Assembly: GCA_003248315.1 (NCBI GenBank) | Contig: QKWM01000004.1 | Span: 1,550,001 to 1,614,000 of the forward strand | Reading direction: 5' to 3' | DNA length: 64,000 nt | DNA from: Streptomyces sp. SW4 | GTDB lineage: Bacteria > Actinomycetota > Actinomycetes > Streptomycetales > Streptomycetaceae | Part shown: in pieces, positions 20,136 through 30,291 of the stretch | Layout: every line of letters starts with the position of its first letter | Numbering within the stretch: position 1 is the stretch's first letter | Program-made: the position numbers and the translations under genes | Notes under the pieces: generated by a model | Databases searched by the model: none | Told to the model about the DNA's origin: nothing | Seen by the model: only the letters and a program-made list of their open reading frames with translations

Positions 20136-21382
20136 ATGACATCTCCCTCCGTTCCGGGACTGCGGCGCACGCTGGGCGTCGGCGACGCCGTGGTGGTCGG
20201 CCTCGGGCCATGGTCGGCGCGGGGATCTTCGCCGCCCTCGCCCCCGCGGCGCGCGCCGCGGGGTCCGGGCTGCTCGTCGGGCTCGCGGTGGCCGCCGTGG
20301 TCGCCTACTGCAACGCCATGTCCTCGGCACGGCTGGCCGTCCGCTATCCGGCCTCCGGCGGCACGTACGTGTACGGCCGGGAGCGGCTCGGCGAGTTCTG
20401 GGGGTATCTGGCCGGCTGGTCGTTCGTCGTCGGCAAGACGGCCTCGTGCGCCGCCATGGCGCTGACCGTGGGGGCGTACGTCTGGCCGGAGCAGGCGCAC
20501 GCGGTGGCGGTCGCGTCCGTGGTCGCGCTGACCGCGGTGAACTACGGCGGCATCCAGAAGTCCGCCTGGCTGACCCGGCTGATCGTCGCTGTCGTCATGG
20601 CCGTCCTCGCTGCCGTGGTGGTCGTGTGCCTGGGGTCGGGCCGGTCCGACGCGGGCCGCCTGGATCTGGGCGCGTCGGAGGGCGTGGGCGGTGTCCTTCA
20701 GGCGGCCGGTCTGCTGTTCTTCGCGTTCGCCGGGTACGCGCGTATCGCGACCCTCGGCGAGGAGGTGCGCGATCCGGCGCGCACCATCCCCCGGGCGGTC
20801 CCGCTGGCCCTGGGCATCACGCTGGTCGTGTACGTCGGTGTCGCCGTGTCCGTCCTTTCGGTGCTGGGTCCGGCCGGGCTGGGCCGGGCGACGGCGCCGC
20901 TCGCCGACGCGGTCCGGGCGGCCGGCGTTCCGGGTCTCGCGCCGGTGGTGCGCGTGGGCGCGGCGGTGGCCGCCCTGGGCGCCCTGCTGGCCCTGATCCT
21001 GGGTGTGTCGCGGACGACGCTGGCCATGGCCCGGGACCGTCACCTGCCGGGCGCGCTGGCGGCCGTGCACCCGCGCTTCCGGGTGCCGAACCGGGCGGAG
21101 CTGGTGGTGGGTGCGGTGGTCGCCGTCCTGGCCGCCACGGTGGACGTCCGCGACGCGATCGGGTTCTCCTCCTTCGGTGTGCTCGCCTACTACGCGGTCG
21201 CCAACGCCTCCGCGTGGACGCTCGACACCAGGCCGGCGGCGCGGGTGGTGCCGACGGTGGGGCTGCTCGGGTGCGCGGTGCTGGCCTTCACGCTGCCGAC
21301 GGCGTCGGTGGTCGTGGGCGCGGGTGTGCTGGCGGCCGGGGCGGCCGCTTACGCGGTGCGCCGGTGGGCTGCCATGCGGTAG
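20136..21382 (+). CDS. APC family amino acid/polyamine permease
   Basis: About 415 residues from ATG 20136 (MTSPSVPGLRRTLGVGDAVV). A 12-helix secondary transporter. The first helix should read GLGAMVGAGIFAALAP, the substrate-binding glycine-rich break of APC transporters. One G is missing near 20207 at exactly that point. Later family motifs include SSARLAVRYPASGGTYVY and FAFAGYARIATLGEEVRDP. Substrate not predictable from sequence. It converges on the YccF-HtpX pair, with the DnaA-box array between. Confidence 0.88.
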
Positions 21383-21457
21383 AGGGTGCCGGGCGGTTCT
21401 GCTCGATCCGGGTCATGGATCCAGGATGCGGGCGGCCGCCGACGGCCGGGGGCGGCC

Positions 21458-21538
21458 TGTGGACAACCCCGGGGTTGTGGACAACTCCGGGGCTGTGGGC
21501 AACTCCGGGGTTGTGGACAGCCTCGGGCTTGTGGACAG
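21458..21538 (-). promoter_or_regulatory. Array of five Streptomyces-type DnaA boxes, exact 18-bp period
   Basis: TGTGGACAA, the complement of the preferred Streptomyces DnaA box TTGTCCACA, starts at 21458 and 21476. One-mismatch copies start at 21494 (TGTGGGCAA), 21512 and 21530 (both TGTGGACAG, allowed by the usual YTGTCCACA consensus). All five point the same way at 18-bp spacing, inside an imperfect 18-bp tandem repeat. The array lies between two convergent genes, where no promoter is expected, so a role in binding DnaA rather than in local transcription is plausible. There is no dnaA or dnaN here, so this is not oriC. The rest of 21383-21599 holds nothing I recognise. Confidence 0.8.
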
Positions 21539-21599
21539 CTTCGGATGCGGTGGCGTTCGGCTTCGGGGCGGGGGGCGGCTGCGGGTGGTGGGCCGCCGG

Positions 21600-21995
21600 T
21601 CACCACGTGGCCGTGAACGGCTGGTCCGTGCGGACGATGTCGCGGCCGAGCGGCAGCAGTGAGACGGGGATGAGCTTGAAGTTGGCGATGCCGAGCGGGA
21701 TGCCGATGATCGTGACGCACAGCGCGATGCCGGTGGCGATGTGGCCCAGGGCGAGCCACCAGCCCGCGAGGACCAGCCACAGCACGTTGCCCAGGCAGGA
21801 GGGGGCGCCGGCGTCGCGGCGCTCGACGGTGGTGTACCCGAAGGGCCACAGGGCGTAGACGCCTATGCGGAAGGCCGCGATGCCGAACGGGATGCCGATG
21901 ATCGTGATGCACAGCAGCAGGCCCGCGACCAGGTAGGCCAGGAACAGCCAGAAGCCGCTGAAGACGAGCCATATGACGTTCAGGATGGTCTTCAC
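21600..21995 (-). CDS. YccF domain inner-membrane protein
   Basis: 131 residues from GTG 21995, whose GTGA overlaps the htpX stop, implying coupled translation. Two copies of the YccF hydrophobic motif are visible: [18 protein letters not shown] and [18 protein letters not shown], with a short polar loop between. Probably four membrane helices. Function unknown. Linkage to htpX suggests a membrane-quality-control setting. Confidence 0.88.
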   Translation of the reverse strand: MKTILNVIWLVFSGFWLFLAYLVAGLLLCITIIGIPFGIAAFRIGVYALWPFGYTTVERRDAGAPSCLGNVLWLVLAGWWLALGHIATGIALCVTIIGIPLGIANFKLIPVSLLPLGRDIVRTDQPFTATW

Positions 21996-22855
21996 GGTGT
22001 GCGACCTGCCATCTTCTCGAGCCGGGCGATGCGTTCGGCCATCGGCGGGTGGGTGGAGAACAGCTTCGACAGCCCCTGGCCGGGCCGGAAGGGGTTGGCG
22101 ATCATCATGTGGCTGGCGGTCTCGATACGCGGCTCGGGCGGCAGCGGCAGCTGCTTGGTGCCCGCCTCCAGCTTGCGCAGGGCACTGGCGAGGGCGAGCG
22201 GGTCGCCCGTGAGCTGAGACCCCGATGCGTCCGCCTCGTACTCTCTGGAGCGGCTGATCGCCAGCTGGATCACGGTGGCGGCGAGCGGGCCGAGGATCAT
22301 GATCAGCAGCATGCCGAGCAGGCCGGGGCCGTCGTCGTCGTTGGAGCGTCCGACCGGGATCAGCCAGGCGAAGTTGACCAGGAACATGATCACGGAGGCG
22401 AGGGCGCCGGCGACCGACGAGATGAGGATGTCGCGGTTGTAGACATGGCTGAGCTCGTGGCCGATGACGCCGCGCAGCTCCCGCTCGTCGAGCAGGCGCA
22501 GGATGCCTTCGGTGCAGCACACCGCCGCGTTGCGCGGGTTGCGGCCCGTCGCGAAGGCGTTCGGGGCGTCGGTCGGGGAGATGTACAGGCGCGGCATGGG
22601 CTGGCGGGCCTGCGTGGAGAGTTCGCGGACCATGCGGTACAGCGCGGGTGCCTCGAACTCGCTGACCGGGCGGGCGCGCATCGCGCGCAGGGCGAGCTTG
22701 TCGCTGTTCCAGTACGCGTACGCGTTCGTGCCCAGGGCGACGAGGACGGCGACGACGAGACCGGTGCGGCCGAAGAAGCTGCCGATGACGATGATGAGCG
22801 CGGACAGTCCCCCGAGGAGTACTGCGGTCCTGAGCCCGTTGTGCCGGCGGTGCAC
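21992..22855 (-). CDS. htpX: HtpX-type membrane zinc metalloprotease (M48)
   Basis: 287 residues from GTG 22855 with GGAGGGCGT upstream; intact. Two N-terminal membrane helices precede the catalytic domain. The zinc motif [13 protein letters not shown] contains HExxH, and the third ligand lies in [10 protein letters not shown]. Two more hydrophobic segments follow HExxH. HtpX degrades misfolded membrane proteins on the cytosolic side. On its upstream side there is TTGACC at about 22990 on the minus strand but no convincing -10 box. It is the first gene of a pair with yccF. Confidence 0.93.
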   Translation of the reverse strand: MHRRHNGLRTAVLLGGLSALIIVIGSFFGRTGLVVAVLVALGTNAYAYWNSDKLALRAMRARPVSEFEAPALYRMVRELSTQARQPMPRLYISPTDAPNAFATGRNPRNAAVCCTEGILRLLDERELRGVIGHELSHVYNRDILISSVAGALASVIMFLVNFAWLIPVGRSNDDDGPGLLGMLLIMILGPLAATVIQLAISRSREYEADASGSQLTGDPLALASALRKLEAGTKQLPLPPEPRIETASHMMIANPFRPGQGLSKLFSTHPPMAERIARLEKMAGRTP

Positions 22856-23041
22856 GGTACGCCCTCCAAGTGGTGCAGCAGGGGAACCCTTTGCTTGCTG
22901 GTCTCGCTCGCTGTGGATGCTTCCCGGTCTGTCGATGCCACCGGTGCCGTGGTGTCACGTCCAGTGGACCCTCCCGTACTGGTCAACGCCAGGCGAAGGC
23001 GCCCGGTTCCCCGGAGGGGGCGGCGGGGGGTGTGGGCCGTT

Positions 23042-23130
23042 CGGGTGAGGGGTTGAGGGGTCCGGAGTGGGGGTGAGGGGTGGGGGGCAGGGGGTGAGGG
23101 GTGAGGGGTGAGGTGACGGTGGGGTGGCGG
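23042..23130. repeat. GGGGTGA tandem repeat, G-quadruplex-prone
   Basis: About ten imperfect 7-bp units of GGGGTGA/GGGGTGG on the plus strand, with more than a dozen G runs of three or more. Lies in the 431-bp gap between htpX and nuoN. Confidence 0.75.
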
Positions 23131-23196
23131 CGCGTGTGCGGGCGGAGTGCGTGGAGCGCGGGGGTTCTCGCCCCCGCCGCCCCTACCCGTCCCGTC

Positions 23197-23263
23197 CCGG
23201 GGGCTCCGCCCCCGGACCCCCGCTCCTCAAACGCCGGAGGGGCTGTGTGCGTCCCGTCCGGCG
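23197..23263 (-). terminator. REP-like double palindrome downstream of nuoN
   Basis: Hairpin CCGGGGGC-TCC-GCCCCCGG (23197-23215) is followed by CCTCAAACGCCGGAGG and a longer-range CGCCGGA/TCCGGCG stem (23232-23263). I recall near-identical sequence in many Streptomyces intergenic regions. It lies 24-90 nt past the nuoN stop and may serve as the operon terminator. Confidence 0.7.
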
Positions 23264-23286
23264 ATTGAGGTCGTGACGGGCGTGGG

Positions 23287-24804
23287 TCAGAAGAGGGGCG
23301 TCGCTGTGAAGTGGAGGATCAGTTGGGGGGCGCCGGAGAGGGCCACGGCGATCAGGGCCGTGGCGAGGATCGCGGCCGTGAGCGGGGCGGGCAGACGGTG
23401 GGCGCGGGCCTCGCCCTCGGGGGCGCGGAACAGCAGCGCCGTCCACTGGAGGTAGTAGTACAGGGCGATGACGACGTTGACGGCCATGACCACCGCCAGC
23501 CAGCCGAGCCCGGCGTCGACGGCCGCGGCGAACACCGTGACCTTGGCGAACAGGCCGATGATGCCGGGCGGCAGTCCGGCGAGGCAGAGCAGGAAGAAGG
23601 CCAGGAGCAGGGCCGTCACCGGGTTGGTGGTGTACAGGCCGCGGTAGTCGCAGACGCGGTTGCGGGGCCTGGTGCGGGCCACCAGCGCGGCCACCGCGAA
23701 CGCGCCGAGGTTCACGGCGGCGTACATCAGGGCGTAGGCGATGGTGGAGCCGATGGACCGCTCGGCGTCGCCGGAGTACGCGGCGGCGGCGATCGGCACG
23801 AGGAGGTAGCCGGCCTGCCCGACGGAGGACCAGGCGAGGAGGCGTACCGCGCTGTACGCGCGCGTGGCCTGCTGGCGGAGGGCTCCGAGGTTGCCGACGG
23901 TCATGGTGAGCGCGGCGAGTGCGGCCAGGGCGGGGCCCCACACGTCGGCGTACGACGGCAGGGCGACGACCGTGACGAGGATGAGGCCGGAGAAGCCGAC
24001 CGCCTTGCCGATCACCGACAGGTAGGCGGCGATGGGCAGGGGCGCGCCGACGTAGGTGTCGGGCACCCAGAAGTGGAACGGCACCGCGGCGGTCTTGAAG
24101 GCGAAGCCGACGAGTGTGAGGACGACGCCGGCGTGGGCCAGCGTGGTGAGCTGCCCGTCGACGTCCTGGACGCGTTCGGCGATCTGGTCGAGGAAGAGGG
24201 TGCCGGTGGAGGCGTAGAGGAAGCTGATGCCCATGAGGCTGACCGCGGTGGCGGTGACCGAGGACAGGAAGAACTTCAGGGCGGCCTCGGAGGAGCGCCG
24301 GTCGCCGTGCCGCAGGCCGACCAGGGCGAACGCGGGCAGGGAGGCGACCTCCAGGGCGACGATGAGGGTCGCCAGGTCGCGGGAGGCGGGCAGCAGGGCC
24401 GCGCCGGCCGCCGAGGAGAGCAGCAGGAACCAGAACTCGCCGTCGGGCAGTTTCCGGTCGGCGTCCTTCAGGGCGGTGACCGACAGCAGGGCGGCCACCA
24501 GCGCTCCGGCGAGCACCAGGAACTGGATGACCAGCGCGAACGGGTCCGCCACGTAGCTGCAGACGTCGGCGTCGCGGTTGAGGCAGAAGGTGCTGCGGTC
24601 GCCGTCCAGCAGGGGCAGCAGCATGAGCAGGGACGCGGCGAGGCCGGCGACCGAGATCCAGCCGAGCAGGGCCTTGCGGTGGACGAAGAGGTCGGTGACG
24701 AGGACGACGAGCCCGACGACCGCGGCGATGGTGGGCGGGGCGATGGCGAGCCAGTCGACGGACTGGACGAGGCTCTGGGCCGTCGGCTGGGCCAGCGGGC
24801 TCAT
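23287..24804 (-). CDS. nuoN: Complex I subunit N (second, partial nuo operon)
   Basis: 505 residues from ATG 24804, which overlaps the nuoM stop as ATGA; intact. Antiporter-like proton-pumping subunit with about 14 helices. The conserved glutamate in TLIVALEVASLPAF and lysine in FKTAAVPFHFWVPDTY, needed for pumping in E. coli NuoN, are both present. Last gene of the operon. Confidence 0.95.
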   Translation of the reverse strand: MSPLAQPTAQSLVQSVDWLAIAPPTIAAVVGLVVLVTDLFVHRKALLGWISVAGLAASLLMLLPLLDGDRSTFCLNRDADVCSYVADPFALVIQFLVLAGALVAALLSVTALKDADRKLPDGEFWFLLLSSAAGAALLPASRDLATLIVALEVASLPAFALVGLRHGDRRSSEAALKFFLSSVTATAVSLMGISFLYASTGTLFLDQIAERVQDVDGQLTTLAHAGVVLTLVGFAFKTAAVPFHFWVPDTYVGAPLPIAAYLSVIGKAVGFSGLILVTVVALPSYADVWGPALAALAALTMTVGNLGALRQQATRAYSAVRLLAWSSVGQAGYLLVPIAAAAYSGDAERSIGSTIAYALMYAAVNLGAFAVAALVARTRPRNRVCDYRGLYTTNPVTALLLAFFLLCLAGLPPGIIGLFAKVTVFAAAVDAGLGWLAVVMAVNVVIALYYYLQWTALLFRAPEGEARAHRLPAPLTAAILATALIAVALSGAPQLILHFTATPLF

Positions 24805-26372
24805 CGGGTGCCTCCTGCGAGGAGCTGCTGCACGGCGGGGTCGGTCAGGCCGAGGAGGGCCTTCGGCCACAGCCCGGCGACGACGGTGAGGACGACGAGC
24901 GGGGTCCAGGCCGCGAACTCGTACCGGCGTACGTCGGTGAGCCCCGGCCGGTCCTGCCCGGTGGCGCCCATGCAGACGCGGCGGACCACGACCAGCAGGT
25001 ACGCGGCGGTCAGCAGGGTGCCGAACGCGCCGATCGCCATGAAGGTGAGGAAGGCGGGGCGGCTCAGGCCGGCGGCGGGCTCGAACGCGCCGAACAGGGC
25101 GAGCATCTCGCCCCAGAAGCCGGCGAGTCCGGGCAGGCCGAGCGAGGCGACCGCGGCGAAGGCGAGCAGCCCGCCGAGGCGCGGGGCCCGTCCGTAGAGC
25201 GCGGCGCCGGTCTCCTCGGCGAGGGTGTCCAGGTCGGTGGTGCCGGTGCGGTCCTTCAACGCGCCGACCAGGAAGAAGAGCAGGCCGGTGATGAGGCCGT
25301 GGGCGATGTTGGCGAACAGGGCGCCGTTGACGCCGGTGGGGGTCATGGTGGCGATGCCGAGGAGCACGAAGCCCATGTGGCCGACGGAGGAGTAGGCGAT
25401 GAGGCGCTTGAGGTCGCCCTTCGCGCCGCGCCTGGCGAGGGCCAGGCAGGCCAGCGACCCGTAGACGATGCCGACGACGGCGAAGGCGGCGAGGTACGGC
25501 GCGAAGGTGCGGAATCCGTCCGGGGCGACCGGCAGGAGGATCCGGACGAAACCGTACGTGCCCATCTTGAGCAGGACACCGGCCAGCAGGACCGAGCCGA
25601 CGGTCGGCGCGGCGGTGTGGGCGTCGGGCAGCCAGCTGTGCAGCGGCCACATCGGGGTCTTGACCGCGAGGCCGATCCCGATCGCGAGAACGGCGATGAC
25701 CTGCACGGACGTGGTGAGCGACCGGCCGTTGTCAGTGGCGAGTGCCACCATGTCGAATGTGCCCGCGCTGATTCCGGTCAGCAGCAGGCCGAGCAGCATG
25801 ACCACCGAGCCGAGCAGCGTGTACAGGATGAATTTCCACGCCGCCGCGGCCCGGCCCTCGCCGCCCCAGCGGGCGATGAGGAAGTACATCGGGATCAGGA
25901 CCATCTCGAAGGCGAGGAAGAACAGGATCAGGTCGAGGACGGCGAAGGTGGCGAGGGTGCCGGACTCCAGGACGAGCAGCAGCGCGACGAAGGCCTTCGG
26001 GGACGGGCCCGCGGGCGGCTTGAAGTACGAGTAGAGCGCGCAGAGGAAGGTCAGCAGCGCGGTCAGGACCAGAAGGGGGAGGGAGATGCCGTCGATGCCG
26101 AGGTGGATCCGCACGTCGAGTGCGGGGACCCAGCTGATGTCCGTGGTGGCCTGCATCTTCGACGGCTGGTCGTGGTCGAAGCCGGCCGCGAGGACGATCG
26201 CGGCGAGGAGGACGGCGCCGGTGACGGTGACGCCGTGCCGGAGCACGGCCTGCTCGGGCGACTTCCCCTTCAGCCCGGGCGGGGCGGGCAGGAGGGCGGC
26301 GGCGGCGCCGAGGAGCGGGCCGGCCACGATCAATGCCAGAAGGAACTGCATCACGGACTCGTTGATATCCAT
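24801..26372 (-). CDS. nuoM: Complex I subunit M (second nuo operon)
   Basis: 523 residues from ATG 26372; intact. Antiporter-like proton channel. Key residues are present: glutamate in FLAFEMVLIPMYFLIARW and lysine in VKTPMWPLHSWLPDAHTAAP, plus the histidine region FANIAHGLITGLLFF. It starts 9 bp after the nuoL stop and ends in an ATGA overlap with nuoN. Confidence 0.95.
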   Translation of the reverse strand: MDINESVMQFLLALIVAGPLLGAAAALLPAPPGLKGKSPEQAVLRHGVTVTGAVLLAAIVLAAGFDHDQPSKMQATTDISWVPALDVRIHLGIDGISLPLLVLTALLTFLCALYSYFKPPAGPSPKAFVALLLVLESGTLATFAVLDLILFFLAFEMVLIPMYFLIARWGGEGRAAAAWKFILYTLLGSVVMLLGLLLTGISAGTFDMVALATDNGRSLTTSVQVIAVLAIGIGLAVKTPMWPLHSWLPDAHTAAPTVGSVLLAGVLLKMGTYGFVRILLPVAPDGFRTFAPYLAAFAVVGIVYGSLACLALARRGAKGDLKRLIAYSSVGHMGFVLLGIATMTPTGVNGALFANIAHGLITGLLFFLVGALKDRTGTTDLDTLAEETGAALYGRAPRLGGLLAFAAVASLGLPGLAGFWGEMLALFGAFEPAAGLSRPAFLTFMAIGAFGTLLTAAYLLVVVRRVCMGATGQDRPGLTDVRRYEFAAWTPLVVLTVVAGLWPKALLGLTDPAVQQLLAGGTR

Positions 26373-26381
26373 CACGCCTGC

Positions 26382-28373
26382 TCACGCTCCCGTGGCGACG
26401 AGTACGGCGGCGACCGCGAGGACGACGGTGCCGGCGAGCAGCGCGCTCACATAGGTCTGGACGTTGCCGGTCTGGCGCGGCGGACGGCCGTGCCGAGCCA
26501 GCGGGGCAGGGTTCCCGCGCCGCGCACATAGGTGTCGACGACCTCCCGGTCGAGGAACCGCACGAGGCTCGCCCCGGCCCGCACCGGCCGGACGAACAGG
26601 GCCGAGTACACGGCGTCCAGGTGGAAGCCGACGGCCGCGTGCCGGTGGAGGGGCCGAGCAGGAGCCGTCCGGGATCGGCCGGGTCGGGGGCGTGGGCCAC
26701 GTCTCCGTAGGCGGGCTCGTGGGTGGCGATGGCCTCGGCCTCGACCAGTCCGGCGTCGCCCTCCGGGTGGGCGGCGACGGCGCCGAGGGGGACGCGGGCG
26801 GCGAGGGCGGTGGTGTGCCGCCAGGCCCCGTAGGTGACGATGCCGCCGACCAGGGCCACGCCCGTGCCGAGGACGGAGGTGGTGAGGGTCGGAGTGAGGT
26901 CCTGGCCGTCGAACCAGTCGGGGAGCAGGCGGAACGCGAGCCCGCCCAGCGCCAGGGACGGGATCGCCAGCACCCACAGCACGGCGTTCATGACCAGCGG
27001 CTGCCGGCCGTGGTCGGGGCCTCGACGCCCCGCCCGCGGAACGCCAGCAGCCACAGACGCGTCGCGTACGCGGCGGTGAGGAGGGCGGTGAGCAGGCCGG
27101 CGACCAGGACGGTCCAGCCCGCGGCGCCGGGGGCGTGCTCGGTGTGGCCGGCGACGACGTGTTCGGCGGCGCCGAGGACGGACTCCTTGGAGAAGAAGCC
27201 GCTGAACGGGGGGATCGCGGCGAGCGCGAGGAGCGCCACGGTCATCGTCCAGTAGGCGTCGGGGACGCGGTCGCGCAGGTGGCCCATGCGGGACATGGCG
27301 GCCAGCGAGTTGGTGCCGGCGGCGTGGATGATCACGCCGGCGGCGAGGAACAGCAGCGCCTTGAAGGCGCCGTGGGACAGGAGGTGGAAGACGGCGGCGC
27401 CGCGGTCGGCGACGGCGAGGGCGCCGGTCATGTAGCCGAGCTGGCCGATCGTCGAGTAGGCCAGGACCCGTTTGATGTCGTCCTGGGCCAGTGCGGCGAG
27501 CGCCGAGCCGGTCATCGTGACCGCGGCCATGACGGCCAGGACGACCATCGCGGCCTGCGAGGCCTCGAAGACCGGGAGGAGCCGGGCGATGAAGTAGACA
27601 CCGGCGGCGACCATCGTCGCGGCGTGGATCAGCGCGGAGACGGGCGTGGGGCCCGCCATCGCGTCGGGGAGCCAGGTGTGCAGCGGGAACTGCGCCGACT
27701 TGCCGGCCACGCCGGCCAGGAGCAGCAGGGCGATCAGGGTCGGGTGGTCGAGTCCGCCGTTCGCGACCGTGCCGAGGATGCGGGTGATGCGGAACGACCC
27801 GGCGTCGGTGGCCAGCGCGAACAGGCCGATCAGGAAGGGGACGTCACCGAGCTTGGTCACCAGGAAGGCCTTGAGGGAGGCGGCGCGGGCCTCCGGGGTC
27901 TCCCAGTAGTGGCCGACCAGGAAGTACGAGCAGATGCCCATGATCTCCCAGCCGACCAGCAGCACCATCAGGTCGCCGGAGTAGACGACGAGGAGCATGG
28001 CGGAGGTGAACAGGGAGACGAGCGCGGCGTACGAGGGGTAGCGCGGGTCGTCGCGCAGGTAGCCCGTGGAGTAGATCTGCACGCAGCCGGCGACCAGGGC
28101 GACCAGGACGGCGACGAGGGCGGCGAAGCCGTCGATGTGCAGGGCCAGCTCGATCGGGACGGAGCCGGTGGGCGTCAGTTCCGTGGCGGCGTCGACGGCC
28201 CGGCCACCGCCCTGCCGGCCGGCGACGACCGCGGCGAGCACGAGGGAGGCGAGCGTCGGCAGGACGGCGAGCGGGCGGACGAAACCGGGGGCGGTGCGGC
28301 CCAGCAGGAGTCCGGCGGCGGCGCCCAGGAACGGAAGGAGGGGGACGAGGACGGCGAGGGTGGTCGTGGTCAC
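26382..28373 (-). CDS. nuoL: Complex I subunit L (second nuo operon)
   Basis: About 664 residues from GTG 28373, whose GTGA overlaps the nuoK stop. Largest antiporter-like subunit, with the long lateral helix at the C-terminus. Pumping residues are present: glutamate in [20 protein letters not shown] and lysine in [17 protein letters not shown]. The C-terminal third carries three single-base losses, near 27015, 26655 and 26478. Corrected text runs through [15 protein letters not shown] to [20 protein letters not shown]. These are read as errors, because the first 460 residues and neighbouring genes are sound. Confidence 0.92.
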
Positions 28374-28797
28374 GCGGTGGCCTCAGCCTTCCCGGTCCGG
28401 TCGGCCGCTGCGGCCGTGAGGGCGTCGCTGTCGGTGCCGTCGGCGTCCGGGCCCGCGGAGTCGGGGCCCTCGGGTCGGGGCCCTCGGCGGTGTCGCGGAG
28501 CCGGTCGATGTCCGCGGTGCCGCGGTTGCGGTGGACGGCGAGGACGATCGCCAGGCCGATGCCGATCTCGGCGGCGGCGATGGCGATGGTGAACAGGGTC
28601 AGGGCCTGGCCGGAGTGCAGGGTCTCCTCGGCGGCCCTGCTGAGCCAGACGTCGAAGGCGACCAGGTTGAGGTTGACGGCGTTGAGCATCAGCTCGACCG
28701 ACATCAGGACCAGGATCGCGTTGCGCCGCGCGAGGACTCCGTACAGGCCCGTGCAGAACAGGAGGGCGGAGAGGACGGCGGGATAGGCGAGGTGCAT
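28370..28797 (-). CDS. nuoK: Complex I subunit K with extended C-terminus
   Basis: About 142 residues from ATG 28797 (ATGA overlap with nuoJ). NuoK is normally about 100 residues with three helices. All three are here, with both conserved glutamates ([16 protein letters not shown] and [18 protein letters not shown]). A polar tail of about 40 residues rich in Gly, Pro, Asp and Thr follows the family core ([20 protein letters not shown]). One C is missing near 28478 in that tail. Confidence 0.9.
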
Positions 28798-29408
28798 CAG
28801 CGGTCACCGTCCTTGCGGGTCTCGGCGGCGTCGGCCTTCGCCTTGCGGGACAGGACGATGGCGCCGACCAGCGCGGCGAGCAGGAGGACGGAGAGGGCCT
28901 CGAAGGGCAGGACCCAGTGCTGGAACAGGCTCGCGCCGGTGACGGCGGTGGAGCCGGCGGCCGGGCCGTCGAGGTCGATCCAGGTGGTGCGGAAGGCGTC
29001 GACGACCACCCACACCAGGGCCGCGGCGGAGGCGACGGCCACGGTGAGGGCGGCCCAGCGGTTGCCGGAGTCGGCGTCCGGGGAGCGGCCGATGGGCGCC
29101 CGCGTGAGCATCAGTCCGAACAGGAGGAGGACCACGACGGAACCGACGTAGATGAGGACCTGCACCCAGGCGATGAACTCGGCGGTGAGCAGGAGGTACT
29201 CGACGGCGAGGCCGCCGAGCGTGACCACGAGCCAGAGGGCGGCGTGGACGAGCTGCCGGGTGGTGACGGTGACGACGGCCGCGCCGAGGGTGACCAGGCC
29301 GACGAGGAGGAAGGCGATCTCGACGCCGGTCGGCGAGAGGAAGCCGTGGGTCTCGGCGGCCACGGTCGCGGCGCCGGCCGTTGCGGACGGGACGGAGGTG
29401 AGGCTCAT
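28797..29408 (-). CDS. nuoJ: Complex I subunit J (second nuo operon)
   Basis: 203 residues from ATG 29408 (ATGA overlap with nuoI); intact. Five helices, including the conserved third helix with its pi-bulge region ([19 protein letters not shown]). The N-terminal 25 residues are Ala/Thr-rich. It carries no long low-complexity tail, unlike nuoC and nuoI. Confidence 0.93.
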   Translation of the reverse strand: MSLTSVPSATAGAATVAAETHGFLSPTGVEIAFLLVGLVTLGAAVVTVTTRQLVHAALWLVVTLGGLAVEYLLLTAEFIAWVQVLIYVGSVVVLLLFGLMLTRAPIGRSPDADSGNRWAALTVAVASAAALVWVVVDAFRTTWIDLDGPAAGSTAVTGASLFQHWVLPFEALSVLLLAALVGAIVLSRKAKADAAETRKDGDR

Positions 29409-30289
29409 GACGGGTCCTCCGGCCTCGGCTCGGGCTGGGACTCGGACCTCGACTCGGACTCGGGCCTCGGCTCGGGCTGGGACTCGGGCATGGGCCGGGA
29501 CTCGGGCATGGGCTCGGACGCGGACTCGGGCCCGGGCTCGGTCACCGGGTGGTCGGGCCGTCGTCCGGGGCTCGGCTGGTCCGTCTGCTGCCGGGAGTCG
29601 CCCATCGGCCGGGTGGGCCGTTCGGCGGCGCGGGCCTGCTGCGCGGCGTGCGGCTCGGTGGGACCGGCGGCCGGCGTCTGCTGCCCGGTGGGTGCCTGCT
29701 GGTCGGTGGGTGCCTGCTGCCCGGTGGGTGCCTGCTGCCCGGTGGGTGCCTGCTGGGCGGGGGTCGCCTGCTGGGCGGCCAGCTTCTCCGCGTTCTTGCG
29801 GGCGGCGGCGAGTTCCTTCGGTTCCTCCGCTCCGGCGTCGAGCGCGGCGGGGCGGGGACCGTCCACATCCACTCGCGGAGCTTGTCCCGCTCGTGAGTGA
29901 GGTCGCGGATGTCGGTCTCGGAGTACTCGAACTCCGGGGACCAGAAGAGGGCGTCGAAGGGCACACCTCGATGCAGATACCGCAGTACATGCAGAGGGAG
30001 AAGTCGATGGCGAAGCGGTCCAGGACGTTGCGGCTGCGCTCGCGGCCGCCGGGGGTCGCCGCCGGGATCGTCTCCTTGTGGGAGTCGATGTAGATGCACC
30101 AGTCCGGGCACTCGCGGGCGCACAGCATGCAGACCGTGCAGTTCTCCTCGAAGAGACCGATGACGCCACGGGTGCGGGCGGGAGGTCGGGCTGGACGTCC
30201 GGGTACTGCTCGGTGACGGTCTTCTTCGTCATCGTGCGCAGGGTGACGGCCAGGCCCTTGGCCAGGCCGGAGCCGGGGAAGGGAGCCAT
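29405..30289 (-). CDS. nuoI: Complex I subunit I with repetitive C-terminal tail
   Basis: About 295 residues from ATG 30289. Ferredoxin-type subunit carrying clusters N6a and N6b: both motifs are complete, [12 protein letters not shown] and [12 protein letters not shown]. Core NuoI should end near residue 175. Here another ~120 residues follow: an Ala/Gln-rich stretch with about five QQAPTG hexapeptides (18-bp DNA repeat, about 29683-29755) and a Pro/Glu/Ser stretch with [16 protein letters not shown]-type repeats (about 29415-29530). Three single bases are missing, near 30180, 29962 and 29858. The repeats stay in frame, so the tail is probably translated. Confidence 0.9.
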   Translation of the reverse strand: MAPFPGSGLAKGLAVTLRTMTKKTVTEQYPDVQPDLPPAPVASSVSSRRTARSACCAPASARTGASTSTPTRRRSRRRPPAAASAAATSWTASPSTSPSACTAVSASRCALRRPLLVPGVRVLRDRHPRPHSRAGQAPRVDVDGPRPAALDAGAEEPKELAAARKNAEKLAAQQATPAQQAPTGQQAPTGQQAPTDQQAPTGQQTPAAGPTEPHAAQQARAAERPTRPMGDSRQQTDQPSPGRRPDHPVTEPGPESASEPMPESRPMPESQPEPRPESESRSESQPEPRPEDPS

Positions 30290-30291
30290 AG

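Noticed and set aside
21458-21538. Chromosomal origin oriC
   Set aside because: Only five boxes in a regular tandem array; dnaA, dnaN, rpmH and an AT-rich unwinding region are all absent nearby.
23311-25197. 628-codon plus-strand open frame opposite nuoN and nuoM
   Set aside because: Translation is Glu/Gly/Arg-rich and soluble-looking; both minus-strand genes beneath it are complete and conserved.
27135-28592. 485-codon plus-strand open frame opposite nuoL and nuoK
   Set aside because: Same antisense effect; composition is nearly all Gly, Asp, Glu, Gln and Arg.
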